Shown piece after piece: positions 1 through 8,371 of a DNA stretch of 31,692 bases; positions within the stretch are counted from its first letter, which is position 1, and every line of letters begins with the position of its first letter. Under the pieces are notes generated by a model. It ran no database searches. It was not told the DNA's origin and saw only the letters and a list, made by a program, of their open reading frames with translations. Origin of the DNA: an uncultured Methanobrevibacter sp. (GTDB lineage: Archaea; Methanobacteriota; Methanobacteria; Methanobacteriales; Methanobacteriaceae); NCBI RefSeq assembly GCF_937881195.1, contig NZ_CALGFC010000031.1, forward strand, positions 1-31,692. The letters run 5' to 3'. A program made the translations under genes and the position numbers.

Positions 1-96
1 AATCATTATAAAAAACTATAATTCCAATTTACAATCATTATAAAAAACTATAATTCCAATTTACAATCATTATAAAAAACTATAATTTCAATTTAT
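1..96. repeat. 32-bp tandem repeat, three copies
   Basis: Three head-to-tail copies of a 32-bp unit beginning aatcattataaaaaac occupy 1-32, 33-64 and 65-96. The first two are identical and the third differs at a few positions near its end. The array touches the window edge, so more copies may lie outside. It sits about 65 bp beyond the 3' end of the aldehyde dehydrogenase gene. No coding potential or clear RNA structure is visible. Confidence 0.9.
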
Positions 97-161
97 AATT
101 ATTATAACATAAGTATAAATTCATAATTATAATTACAATAATCGATTATATATCAATATAA

Positions 162-1574
162 CTATCTCAAATTCATGCCAATTAATTTAGATTTAGTCAT
201 GTCATCGACAGCATATTTAACTCCTTCTTTTCCCATACCACTCATTTTAAATCCTCCAAATGGCATATTATCGGTTCTAAAAGTAGATTGTTTGTTAATA
301 AATACAGAACCTGCTTCTATCTCATTAGCACACTTCAAGGCATTATGCATACTTTCAGTGAAAACACCTGCTTGAAGCCCAAATTCAGAATTATTAGCTA
401 CATTTATTGCTTCTTCAACACCATTCACCCTAATAATTGGTGATACCGGACCAAAAGTTTCATTTACAACAATATCCATATCCGAACTAATATTATCAAG
501 GATAGTTGGTTCAAAAAAGTTTCCATCACGATTTCCACCAGTTAAAAGTCTTGCACCTTTTTTATATGACATTAGAACAGATTGTTCAACCATTTTTGCA
601 GCATTTTCGTCTATAAGTGGGCCAATATCCGTTTTAGGGTTCATTGGATCCCCAATTTTTAATTTTTCAGTTTCTTTAACAAAAAGATCTACAAATTCAT
701 CAGCAATTTTATCATCTACAATAATCCTTTTAACTGCCATACAAACTTGTCCAGAATAAAGATAAGAACCTAAAACAGCAGATTTAACTGATTTTTCAAT
801 ATCTGCATCATCTAAAACAATTAATGGATCATTTCCACCTAATTCTAAAGTTATTTTTTTCATACCTGCCCTACTTGAAATTAAAAGCCCGGTAGCTACA
901 CTACCAGTGAAAGATATTTTATCTATATCATTATTTACAGTTAATTCATCACCAATCTCTCCACCATAACCAGTAACAGTATTGATAACCCCATCAGGAA
1001 ATTCCTGACCTATTATTTCAGATAACCTCATAGCTGCAAGAGGTGCTTGTAAAGAAGGTTTAAGTATTGTTGTATTTTTTGCAGCAATAGCTGGTGCTAT
1101 TTTATGTATAGCAAGATTTACAGGATAATTAAAAGGAGTTATAGCTGCTACTACTCCAAGGGGAAGTTTTTGAGTAAAAGCAAAAAATCCTTTACCTCCA
1201 AGTCCTGCATCTAAAGGCACAGTTTCACCATAAATTCTTTTAGATTCCTCAGCAGCAAATTTTAAAGTTTCTACTGACCTTTCCATCTCACCAATTGAGT
1301 CTTTAATTGGTTTACCTGTTTCTTTTGTTATTAGTTTAGCTATTGATTTTTTTTCATTTTTTAAAGACTCATATGCAGAATAAAGACCTTCAGAAACTTT
1401 TCTTGATGACATTTCATTCAATTCTTTTTTAGCCATATTTGCAGAATTGATAGCAAGCTTAACATCCCCTCTATCCCCAATAGGAACTGTATCTACAGTT
1501 TCGTTATTATATGGGTTTTTAACATCATAAAGTTCTTCTTTGTCCCTAAATTGGCCATTGATTAGCATTTTCAT
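162..1574 (-). CDS. NAD(P)-dependent aldehyde dehydrogenase, MJ1411-like (lactaldehyde dehydrogenase)
   Basis: This 470-residue cytosolic enzyme of the aldehyde dehydrogenase superfamily oxidises an aldehyde to its acid with NAD(P). The family landmarks are all visible: TPFNY (Asn149) for the active site, FTGS near 222-225 at the nucleotide-binding turn, the general base Glu244 in LELGGN, and the nucleophile Cys278 in SGQVCM. The C-terminal pattern TFRTDNMPFGG resembles my recollection of Methanocaldococcus jannaschii MJ1411, a lactaldehyde dehydrogenase once assigned to coenzyme F420 side-chain synthesis (CofA). That substrate is an inference by resemblance, and the pathway role has been debated. 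The start is supported by GGGGATG a few bases before the ATG. The gene stands alone, with about 590 bp of AT-rich DNA upstream and a TATA-like stretch near 1628-1640 on its strand. Confidence 0.9.
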   Translation of the reverse strand: MKMLINGQFRDKEELYDVKNPYNNETVDTVPIGDRGDVKLAINSANMAKKELNEMSSRKVSEGLYSAYESLKNEKKSIAKLITKETGKPIKDSIGEMERSVETLKFAAEESKRIYGETVPLDAGLGGKGFFAFTQKLPLGVVAAITPFNYPVNLAIHKIAPAIAAKNTTILKPSLQAPLAAMRLSEIIGQEFPDGVINTVTGYGGEIGDELTVNNDIDKISFTGSVATGLLISSRAGMKKITLELGGNDPLIVLDDADIEKSVKSAVLGSYLYSGQVCMAVKRIIVDDKIADEFVDLFVKETEKLKIGDPMNPKTDIGPLIDENAAKMVEQSVLMSYKKGARLLTGGNRDGNFFEPTILDNISSDMDIVVNETFGPVSPIIRVNGVEEAINVANNSEFGLQAGVFTESMHNALKCANEIEAGSVFINKQSTFRTDNMPFGGFKMSGMGKEGVKYAVDDMTKSKLIGMNLR

Positions 1575-2167
1575 TTTTACATCCCCTTTTTTAAATTAAA
1601 TTTTAGCTAAATTGTTTTTATTGTTATTATATAGCTTATTATTATTTAAATTATTATTTTCAATCAATATTACTTATTAAAATCAATATAAGAGATTAAA
1701 TATGGATATTTATGGATATTGGCAATATTTTTAATATTATTTATAATAATACCTATAATAATACATATAATAATATATAAGATAAAATTTGAGATAATAT
1801 TTGAGATAAAATTTTATATAAAATTTTAGATAAAAGTTATATTGTAATAATAGGCATATCAGTATTTTAAATAATATATTTATTTACAAATATTTAAATA
1901 ATTGTTGAAACTTTCAAAATATTAAAATTTAAGTTATTTAATATGATAAAAAACGACTATAAAACTATAGACTCTTAAAAAACTAAAAAATAAAGATAAA
2001 ATAAAAAGATAAATAAAAATTATATAGAGAAAAATAGAGAAAAAACATTTGAAATATAATAATGATAATAATGAAATGATAATATAAGGATATAAAATAT
2101 ATAATATACTAAAATAACATATAAATAGATTAAAATTTTTTAAATAGATTAAAACTTTTTAAATAAA
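1575..2167. other. Gene-free AT-rich spacer
   Basis: About 590 bp without a convincing gene. It should contain the promoter of the aldehyde dehydrogenase and the 3' end of the pilin transcript, both on the minus strand. It holds short degenerate direct repeats (gagataaaattt, gagataatattt, gagataaaattt near 1790-1820) and a weak hairpin around 1951-1968 (ctata/tatag). I see no conserved RNA structure and no tRNA. Confidence 0.6.
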
Positions 2168-2383
2168 TTAAAACTTTGAATAAATATTATTAATAGATTT
2201 ATTAATCTCATTAACCTCATTAGAGTTGATTTCCGCCTCAATACTCAAAATATAATTTTTATAAAAATATACTGCAATTAATACTATTACAATCATACCC
2301 CCAATTAAAAGAATTAATTCGGAACTTGATTGGGCATTTTCATCTAAAATATCCAATTTAATATTAAAAAAAGATTTTAACAT
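2168..2383 (-). CDS. Short class III (type IV pilin-like) prepilin
   Basis: This 71-residue protein has the layout of an archaeal class III prepilin. A polar N-terminal leader of about 16 residues ends in DENA, followed by QSSSE and a hydrophobic stretch (LILLIGGMIVIVLIAVYFY, about 22-41), then a short charged tail. In this family (DUF361-type signal) the peptidase EppA cuts just before the conserved Gln, giving a mature pilin that begins with the helix used for filament assembly. The Shine-Dalgarno AGGAGGT, eight bases before the ATG, is the strongest in the window and suggests high expression. The start lies 84 bp downstream of the tadC-like gene, so the two are probably co-transcribed. Neither the assembly ATPase nor EppA is in this window. 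Which pilus or surface structure it builds is unknown. Confidence 0.8.
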   Translation of the reverse strand: MLKSFFNIKLDILDENAQSSSELILLIGGMIVIVLIAVYFYKNYILSIEAEINSNEVNEINKSINNIYSKF

Positions 2384-2467
2384 TTAATGAAACCTCCTAA
2401 AATAAATTGTTAATCATGAAATAACTAAAAATGAAATTTAAAAACCTAATAAATTAATATCTAAAGC

Positions 2468-3397
2468 TCAGAGTCCTAAAAAAGAAGATCCGAAATTACT
2501 TATTATATAAAATAATCCATAAGCCAAAATCAGCAATGGAATTGAAAATTTTATTCCTCTTCTTAGATTCCCATACATTACTATGCTAATAATTAACCCT
2601 ACCAATATAGAATGAATAACAATATAGGAACCTGCAGCTATTTTTGAAGTTTCAATTAATTGGTTTCCCTTACCCAAATCTTCCATAAAAGAAGAATATA
2701 TTCCAATCATCCCGAGTGCAAATGGTGCAGCTATAACTGCAGAAATAACTAAAAAAATAATAGACATCATAACACTAGACTTTCTCTCTCTTTTTAAAGC
2801 ATTTAAATCTCTTAAATCATTGGAAATATCTTCTATTATATCCGCTAAACTTCCACCAGTTTTTTTAGCTTCAATTATTAGCTTAAAAGATCTTTCAAGG
2901 TTCTTTGATTTCAATCTTTCAGCTATTTCCATTATACTTTTATCAAAATTCATGCCCATTTTTATTTCAATTACTGATCTTCTTATTTCATTATATAATG
3001 GACCAGATCCATATTTAGACAATTCTTCCAATGCAGTTTCAAAACTAAGGCCTACTCTGAGCATTGATGAAAGTTGCCTTAAAAAATCAGGAATAGATGT
3101 TTCAATTTTTTCATTCCTTTTTTCAGATTTATATATTATAAAAATCATTAAAACTCCCGGAGGAATAGCTAATGCAAATAGGAATAGTATTAAAATATTA
3201 AAATTAAAAATAAATGAAAATAGGATAAATAAAAAAATTAAAAAGATAATTATAATGAATAAATACACCAATAATCTAGAAGCTACAGTTAAGATGTCAC
3301 TTGCTAATAAAAGCTCTTGAAAGTTGATTAAATATTTTTCAGGAATCTTATTTTCAACAAATTCAGCCAGAACATCTATTAAATAATCAATTCTCAT
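2468..3397 (-). CDS. Type II secretion system F / TadC-family membrane protein
   Basis: This is a platform membrane protein of the GspF/TadC/FlaJ family, which anchors archaeal pilus assembly in the membrane. Hydrophobic segments lie at about 35-90, followed by a cytosolic four-helix domain (TSIPDFLRQLSSMLRVGLSFETALEEL ... EAKKTGGSLADIIEDISNDL) typical of PF00482. Two or three more membrane segments follow at about 205-310. I chose the ATG at 3397 (309 residues) over an in-frame GTG at 3409, because the GTG has no ribosome binding site and its GTGGT lies 7-12 bases before the ATG. The pilin gene follows 84 bp downstream, giving a minimal tadC-pilin operon. Its partner secretion ATPase is not encoded here and must be elsewhere if the system works. 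Confidence 0.85.
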   Translation of the reverse strand: MRIDYLIDVLAEFVENKIPEKYLINFQELLLASDILTVASRLLVYLFIIIIFLIFLFILFSFIFNFNILILFLFALAIPPGVLMIFIIYKSEKRNEKIETSIPDFLRQLSSMLRVGLSFETALEELSKYGSGPLYNEIRRSVIEIKMGMNFDKSIMEIAERLKSKNLERSFKLIIEAKKTGGSLADIIEDISNDLRDLNALKRERKSSVMMSIIFLVISAVIAAPFALGMIGIYSSFMEDLGKGNQLIETSKIAAGSYIVIHSILVGLIISIVMYGNLRRGIKFSIPLLILAYGLFYIISNFGSSFLGL

Positions 3398-3872
3398 AAA
3401 TAATACCACAATAATTTATATTAATAATAAATAAACTAAAAACAAATATTTTAATAAAAACATAGGATTTATAAGATGAATAATAATATATTTACTAAAA
3501 TAAGTTCTTTAAATTTATTTAATAGTAAAAAATAATTTATAAAGTGATTAATATAAATATTACTCATTTTTAAAATGTTTATTGCTACGTTAAAGTAAAA
3601 TTTATAATTAAAACCACTTTAAAAGTAAAGCTTTAAATTTAATTTAAAAATAAAAATTGTTATCCTCATATGAAAAATATAAGAATGGAAACTAAGTAAA
3701 AAAATAAAAATAAAAAATAAAAATATTATAAAAAATATTATATTCTTAAATATAAAAAATAGTATATGTATAGATATAAAAAAATATTATAAAAAAATAT
3801 TTAAAAAAGATATTATAGACTAAATATAAAAATAAAATGATTAAAAGATAATTTTTATTAAATAATAGCAAA
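3398..3872. other. Gene-free AT-rich spacer
   Basis: About 475 bp between the start of the tadC-like gene and the end of the M24 peptidase gene. It is mostly A-rich simple sequence (runs of aaaaataaaaat and aaaaatatta). One weak inverted repeat (ttaaagt near 3591, actttaa near 3615) is the only structure I see. No gene or RNA is evident. Confidence 0.55.
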
Positions 3873-4946
3873 TCAGATATTGTAAGGAAGATTACCAATA
3901 ACTTCAGATTTATTCTTCTTAATTATAAGAGTATCTTCAATTCTGACACCAAATTCTCCTTCTAGATAAATTCCCGGTTCTATTGTAACAATCATATTTT
4001 CTTCCAAGATAGACTTGTCTCTTTTTGAAATAGAAGGTGTTTCATGAATATCTAAACCTAAACTATGTCCAGTTGAATGAATAAAATTTTCAACATAGCC
4101 ATATTCATCAATTACTGATCTGACAATATTGTCAATATTACAAGCAAGTTCTCCTGCCTTTAATGATTTAATAGCTTCATGATGAGCTTCGAGAACTATG
4201 TCAAAAACTTCTTTTTGTTTTTCATTATTATAATTAATCATTGTCCTACTTGTATCTGAACAATACCCCTTATACCTAGCTCCCCAATCCATTAGAATTA
4301 AATCTTCAAGTTTTTTATTTTCTAAATTCGCATGAGGAAGAGATGAGTTTGATCCAGTTGCAACTATTGTCTCAAAAGATTCTTCACTAGCACCATTACT
4401 TCTCATTAAATAACCAAGTTCATAAGCTACTTCCCAATCGTTTACTGAACTTTCTTGTTTTTCACGAATGTCCAATTCTATGAATGATTTATGGGCAATA
4501 TCAGTTGCTTTTTTTATCATTTTAATTTCTTTTTCAGATTTAATCATACGTTCTTTTTCTAAAAAATCTTCAACATGTAATTCCCAAATCTCTTTTTTTA
4601 GTTCATCAGCCAAAAGGCGATTATAAGAATTTATAGGAAGATTCCCTTCAATAGCTATTTTTTTAAATTTTTCATTATGAAAAACATCCCTCAGTGTAGA
4701 AATTGATTTGTAATCCTTTACCTCAATTGATGAAGTTTCACAAGCTAATTCTTTATCCATAGCAGTTGTGAATATTATTGGATTTTCTTTCAAAATACAT
4801 ATTGCAAAGCTAGTAGGACGATAATCCGAGACATATTGTATATTATTAGGTTGTGTTAATAACATCCCATCATAATTTTTTTCATTCATTTTTTTTAATA
4901 TATTATTAATTCGTTCATTTTTGACATTGATTGACTTATTTTTCAA
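3873..4946 (-). CDS. pepQ: M24-family Xaa-Pro dipeptidase/aminopeptidase
   Basis: This cytosolic metallopeptidase removes residues next to proline. The creatinase-like N-terminal domain is followed by the pita-bread catalytic domain with all five metal ligands of family M24: two Asp (MDWGARYKGYCSDTSR), a His in STGHSLGLDIHE, and two Glu in TIEPGIYLEGEFGVRIEDT. I place the start at a TTG at 4946, giving 357 residues. It is preceded at a five-base gap by AAGGTG (complement at 4952-4957), and translation from there begins LKNKSINVKNERINNIL. The frame is open further upstream to an ATG at 5024. That would add 26 residues forming a hydrophobic segment, out of character for this soluble family, so I judge the extension to be untranslated leader. 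The symbol reflects the family; the exact peptidase subtype is not settled. Confidence 0.88.
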   Translation of the reverse strand: MKNKSINVKNERINNILKKMNEKNYDGMLLTQPNNIQYVSDYRPTSFAICILKENPIIFTTAMDKELACETSSIEVKDYKSISTLRDVFHNEKFKKIAIEGNLPINSYNRLLADELKKEIWELHVEDFLEKERMIKSEKEIKMIKKATDIAHKSFIELDIREKQESSVNDWEVAYELGYLMRSNGASEESFETIVATGSNSSLPHANLENKKLEDLILMDWGARYKGYCSDTSRTMINYNNEKQKEVFDIVLEAHHEAIKSLKAGELACNIDNIVRSVIDEYGYVENFIHSTGHSLGLDIHETPSISKRDKSILEENMIVTIEPGIYLEGEFGVRIEDTLIIKKNKSEVIGNLPYNI

Positions 4947-5035
4947 TTTTACACCTTTGAATACAAAAATAACTATAACTGAATATAAAAAATATAAAAA
5001 AGTTATTAAAACTTCACCATACAAAATTCATTAAA

Positions 5036-5136
5036 CTAAATAATACTAAAAATACTAAAAATAGTAAAAATAGTAAAAATACTAAAAATAATAAAAATAG
5101 TAAAAATACTAAAAATACTAAAATAATAAAAATAAT
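5036..5136. repeat. Degenerate 9-bp simple repeat (aatactaaa/aatagtaaa)
   Basis: About eleven loosely tandem copies of a 9-bp unit, alternating aatactaaa and aatagtaaa forms, lie just upstream of the M24 peptidase gene. The alternation of actaaa and agtaaa makes parts weakly self-complementary (tagt/acta). It lies in the promoter or leader region of the peptidase but shows no clear regulatory motif. Confidence 0.75.
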
Positions 5137-5227
5137 ATCTTAATCTGTTGTTAATCATCTCAATTTGTTAATATCTAACTTAAAATAGGTATTTAAATAT
5201 CTAGATACATAAATTCAAATAACCATT

Positions 5228-5725
5228 TTAAATATCTAAATTTTCTTTGATAATGATAATCAAATCATTTTTAATTTTTGAAGGGATTTTTTTATTGATA
5301 GCCCTTGCAAAAAAACCAAAATCAGGATCATTAAATACTAAACCATTAAAATCCACAGGATTTTTGTATCTGGGAATAAAATGCCAATGAATATGAGGTT
5401 TAGGATTATTATTTCTAAAAACAGAGTTTTTCAAGCAACTCCAATTAAATAAATCTGGATTAAAAATTCGTTTAATGGCAAATTCCATATTTTCAACCAA
5501 TATTCCAAAATCACGCCATTCTTCCAATTTTAAATCTTTTAGTTCCCCACACTCTCTTTTCAAGCTGATGACACATGTCCCTAAATACCTTTGAGAAGGA
5601 GCTAGAAATATCTCCCAATACTCAGTTGTAGCTATTAAATCACCGTAGCTACTATCAACAGAAAATTCACAGGTTTTATTTTCATTCTTATCCTTACTAT
5701 TTTTAACAACGGTATTGTTGTTCAT
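5228..5725 (-). CDS. HIT (histidine triad) family hydrolase
   Basis: This 165-residue nucleotide-binding protein carries the histidine triad HIHWHFIP at residues 111-118, with His111, His113 and His115. That is the catalytic motif of HIT enzymes, which cleave nucleoside phosphoramidates or dinucleoside polyphosphates such as Ap4A. The RNNNPKPHIHWHFIPRY arrangement suits the Ap4A hydrolase/FHIT side of the family, but the substrate cannot be read from the sequence. The first 20 residues are polar and poorly conserved-looking, and no Shine-Dalgarno motif precedes the ATG, so translation may be leaderless or begin a little later. It is divergent from the M50 protease gene across a 670-bp intergenic region that holds two inverted-repeat elements. 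Confidence 0.88.
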   Translation of the reverse strand: MNNNTVVKNSKDKNENKTCEFSVDSSYGDLIATTEYWEIFLAPSQRYLGTCVISLKRECGELKDLKLEEWRDFGILVENMEFAIKRIFNPDLFNWSCLKNSVFRNNNPKPHIHWHFIPRYKNPVDFNGLVFNDPDFGFFARAINKKIPSKIKNDLIIIIKENLDI

Positions 5726-5916
5726 ATTATTATATTATAATTAATAATATTAGTATTTTAGTAAATTTATTAAAATTTTTATTTAAGTTTGCTTAAAAAT
5801 ACTAAAAATCTAAGATCAGTTTACTTTTATAAAAATATATTTATTAAATTATTAATAATTTTTATTTTTATAAAAATAATTATTTTTTTATATTCAGTAA
5901 TATTAAAATCATAAGT

Positions 5917-5924
5917 TTTATATA
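5917..5924 (+). promoter_or_regulatory. TATA box of candidate RNA element A
   Basis: TTTATATA lies 31 bases before the start of the 11-bp stem at 5948. This is the same box and spacing seen for the elements at 10.9, 11.4 and 22.3 kb. In DNA this AT-rich the octamer alone is weak evidence, but the spacing makes it credible. Confidence 0.5.
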
Positions 5925-5947
5925 AAAGTTCATACAAAAATGTATTT

Positions 5948-6064
5948 ATCCTATGCTCAATCACCTCTCAATAAATAAAAATAATTGTAAAAAATAAATT
6001 TTTACCATATTTTCGCATATTGTATAATAATAGTATCCCATATAATTAATAAAGAGCATAGGAT
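5948..6064 (+). ncRNA. Candidate structured small RNA (element A)
   Basis: A 117-bp element is closed by a perfect 11-bp inverted repeat: ATCCTATGCTC at 5948-5958 and GAGCATAGGAT at 6054-6064. The left arm begins where a transcript from the TATA box at 5917 would be expected to start, so a plus-strand RNA would be folded end to end. An inner hairpin GTAAAAA/TTTTTAC lies near 5987-6005. Bases just after the left arm (CTCAATCACCTCTCAAT) resemble CTCAATATGCTCTCAAT in the element at 11.4 kb, although the pairing scheme differs. There is no open reading frame of note. It lies between the divergent HIT and M50 genes. I cannot assign it to a known RNA family. Confidence 0.5.
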
Positions 6065-6087
6065 TTAAAACAGAATAAAAACATTAA

Positions 6088-6179
6088 CCCTATTCCTATT
6101 TAAGAAAATTTATAAATTACTTAAGAATAATATACCCCATATTTTAAAATTGATAAAAATATCTAATATAGGAATAGGG
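6088..6179. repeat. 12-bp inverted repeat element (element B)
   Basis: A perfect 12-bp inverted repeat, CCCTATTCCTAT at 6088-6099 and ATAGGAATAGGG at 6168-6179, encloses about 68 bp. It begins only 23 bp after element A and has a similar size. G+C in the arms is well above the local background. A TATA-like TTTAAAA lies 23 bp before it on the plus strand, and another AT-rich candidate exists on the minus strand, so direction is unclear. It could be a second small RNA, part of one longer RNA with element A, or a DNA-level palindrome. Confidence 0.5.
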
Positions 6180-6364
6180 AACCTCCACTAAATAATAATA
6201 AATTAAATATACGGCAATATTATTTATTTTATTATATTTTATAATATCATAAATAGAAAAAATAATAGAAATTTGAATATATTATATAAATATCTATAGG
6301 AATTCTTTATAGAACTATTACAAAAATATTAGAGGATTCCATAAAATAGAAAAATATTGCAAAA

Positions 6365-6372
6365 ATTTATAA
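6365..6372 (+). promoter_or_regulatory. TATA box of the M50-ycaO-tfuA-larE cluster
   Basis: TTTATAAG starts 32 bases before the ATG of the M50 protease gene. Archaeal transcription starts about 25 bases after the box centre, which places the start at or next to the ATG. The messenger would be leaderless, in agreement with the absence of a Shine-Dalgarno motif there. Confidence 0.55.
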
Positions 6373-6396
6373 GCTTCAGATAATAATTATAAATAT

Positions 6397-7035
6397 ATGT
6401 TTAAATTTAGTTCTAATGAAATAAGAGACTTATTTATATCATTTTTTGTTATATCTCTCGCTTTTTCAATACTTTATTCAAAGTTAGATTTTACTAAAAT
6501 AGTTAATATATTACCTATGGTAATGGTTGGTGTTGGATTAGGATTTATACTTCATGAAATAGCCCATAAAATAACTGCTATGAGATACGGTTATTGGGCA
6601 GAGTATAAAACATGGACCCCGGGATTATTTATTGCATTAATTAGTACGGCATTTGGTTTTATTTTTGCAGCACCTGGTGCAGTTCATATTTATGGACAAT
6701 ATATGACCGATAGAGAAAATGGAATAATATCTATATCCGGACCTTTAACTAACATAGCTTTATCATTGATATTTTTAGCTGCTGCTTTATTATTAAGTAA
6801 TTTTTATATTGGCATATTTAACCCATTATTTTATACACCTTCTTGGGCAACAATATTATTCGAAACATGCATATTAGGTTTTTCAATTAATGCATTCTTA
6901 GCATTATTCAATTTAATACCTATTGGTATTTTAGATGGAGCTAAAGTATTTAGATGGGACCCATTTATATGGATAGTTACAGTAGCAGTAGCAGGAATTA
7001 TGGTTTATTTCTCATTTACAGGATTCTTTTTTTAA
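6397..7035 (+). CDS. M50-family (site-2 type) intramembrane zinc metalloprotease
   Basis: This 212-residue multi-pass membrane protein has the zinc-binding HEIAH at residues 53-57 inside a membrane helix. The third ligand motif is NLIPIGILDG at 172-181 (Asp180). Together these define the M50 site-2 protease fold that cuts substrates within the membrane. A conserved GPLTN lies at about 115-119, and further hydrophobic segments fill most of the chain. There is no PDZ or CBS domain, so this is the short archaeal form. It is the first gene of a plus-strand run with ycaO only 28 bp downstream, suggesting co-transcription. Whether it acts on the same pathway is not known. The substrate cannot be inferred. 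Confidence 0.88.
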   Translation: MFKFSSNEIRDLFISFFVISLAFSILYSKLDFTKIVNILPMVMVGVGLGFILHEIAHKITAMRYGYWAEYKTWTPGLFIALISTAFGFIFAAPGAVHIYGQYMTDRENGIISISGPLTNIALSLIFLAAALLLSNFYIGIFNPLFYTPSWATILFETCILGFSINAFLALFNLIPIGILDGAKVFRWDPFIWIVTVAVAGIMVYFSFTGFFF

Positions 7036-7063
7036 ATAAAAAAATTAAAATTAAGTGGTTAAA

Positions 7064-8287
7064 ATGTTTTCAGATATCCAAATCAACTACTTTTCATGTA
7101 CTCATAGAGCTATTGAACCTTCAAAAACCATAGAAAAATATGAAGATAAACTTAAAATAGCAGGAATAACAAGAGTTACAGAGATAACCCATTTGGATAG
7201 AATTGGTATTCCTGTATTTTCAGCTATTCGTCCAACTGCACAAGATGGTGGAGTTAGTATTTATGCAGGTAAGGGAGCTAAAAAAGATCAAGCAAAAGCT
7301 TCAGCCATGATGGAAGGTTTTGAGAGATATTCTGCAGAAAAACAGGATATTGATGATGAAAATTCTAAATTGGCTACATTAAATGAGATGGAAAATGAAA
7401 AATTTATACATCCTGAAGAATTAATAATATCACGAGAAGTAGAAAATATAGATTTTCAAAAAGAAAAAAAAATAGAATGGACTTTTGCAAGAGATATAAT
7501 CACAGAAGAGGATTATTACATTCCATCAAACTCTATTTTTCATCCATATATCCCAAAAGACAATAATACTACATCAGCTATCTTTAAAGGAAACACAAAT
7601 GGTTTAGCTTCGGGAAATGTCTTAGAAGAAGCAGTTCTTCATGGAATGTTTGAAGTAATAGAAAGAGATGCATGGAGTATTTTTGAATTAACTAAAAAAA
7701 ATAAAAACGAAATCAATGTTGATAATATCAAAAACCCATTAATCAATGAATTGCTTGAAAAATTTAAAAAAGAATCTATTGACATAAATTTAATGGATTT
7801 AACTGCAGATATTGAGATTCCAACAATTGCTGCTACAGCAGATGATACCCTACTTAAAGATCCTGCACTTTTAACACTTGGAATTGGAACACATCTGAAT
7901 CCAGAAATTGCAGTTATGAGAGCTTTAACTGAAGTGGCCCAGAGTAGAGCTACACAAATTCATGGAACAAGGGAAGATACTTCAAGAGCTGTTTTAATGC
8001 GAAAAGCAGGCTATGAACGTATGAAAAAAATGAATAAACATTACTTTGAACAAAATAATGAGAATTTAATTAATTTGAGTGATATTAAAGATAAAAGTAC
8101 TAAATCCTTGAAAAAGGATATTCAAATAACACAAAATGAATTAAAAAGAAATAATCTTAATAAAATTTTGTTTAAAGATTTGACAAGGAAAGAAATTGGC
8201 ATCAATGTTGTTAGAGTTGTTATTCCAGGAACTGAAAATTTTTCAATTGACCCAGATAGAGTTGGAAAACGTTGGATGAGTATATAA
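7064..8287 (+). CDS. ycaO: YcaO-domain protein (peptide backbone cyclodehydratase/thioamide synthase family)
   Basis: YcaO proteins use ATP to activate a backbone amide for attack by a nucleophile. In methanogens a YcaO with TfuA installs thioglycine in the McrA subunit of methyl-coenzyme M reductase. The ATP/magnesium-binding Glu motifs are visible: ASAMMEGFERYSAE early in the chain, VLEEAVLHGMFEVIERDAW in the middle, and ALTEVAQSRATQ followed by the arginine-containing HGTREDTSR. The C-terminus lacks the PxPxP tail of azoline-forming YcaOs, which fits a thioamide-type enzyme. I use the ATG at 7064 (407 residues); an in-frame GTG at 7055 overlaps the AGTGGT that serves as ribosome binding site. 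tfuA follows 84 bp downstream. The McrA target is established for other methanogens and inferred here. Confidence 0.92.
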   Translation: MFSDIQINYFSCTHRAIEPSKTIEKYEDKLKIAGITRVTEITHLDRIGIPVFSAIRPTAQDGGVSIYAGKGAKKDQAKASAMMEGFERYSAEKQDIDDENSKLATLNEMENEKFIHPEELIISREVENIDFQKEKKIEWTFARDIITEEDYYIPSNSIFHPYIPKDNNTTSAIFKGNTNGLASGNVLEEAVLHGMFEVIERDAWSIFELTKKNKNEINVDNIKNPLINELLEKFKKESIDINLMDLTADIEIPTIAATADDTLLKDPALLTLGIGTHLNPEIAVMRALTEVAQSRATQIHGTREDTSRAVLMRKAGYERMKKMNKHYFEQNNENLINLSDIKDKSTKSLKKDIQITQNELKRNNLNKILFKDLTRKEIGINVVRVVIPGTENFSIDPDRVGKRWMSI

Positions 8288-8371
8288 TAAAAATAAAAAA
8301 TAGGATAATATAAAATTATGAAAATCTAAAAGATAAAAACTCTAGAAATAATTTATCTAAAAAAGGATATT

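Noticed and set aside
1949..1961. aaaaaacgactat shared with the complement of about 22214-22226
   Set aside because: The match is only about 12 bases with no extension on either side, so it is too short to call a repeat family.
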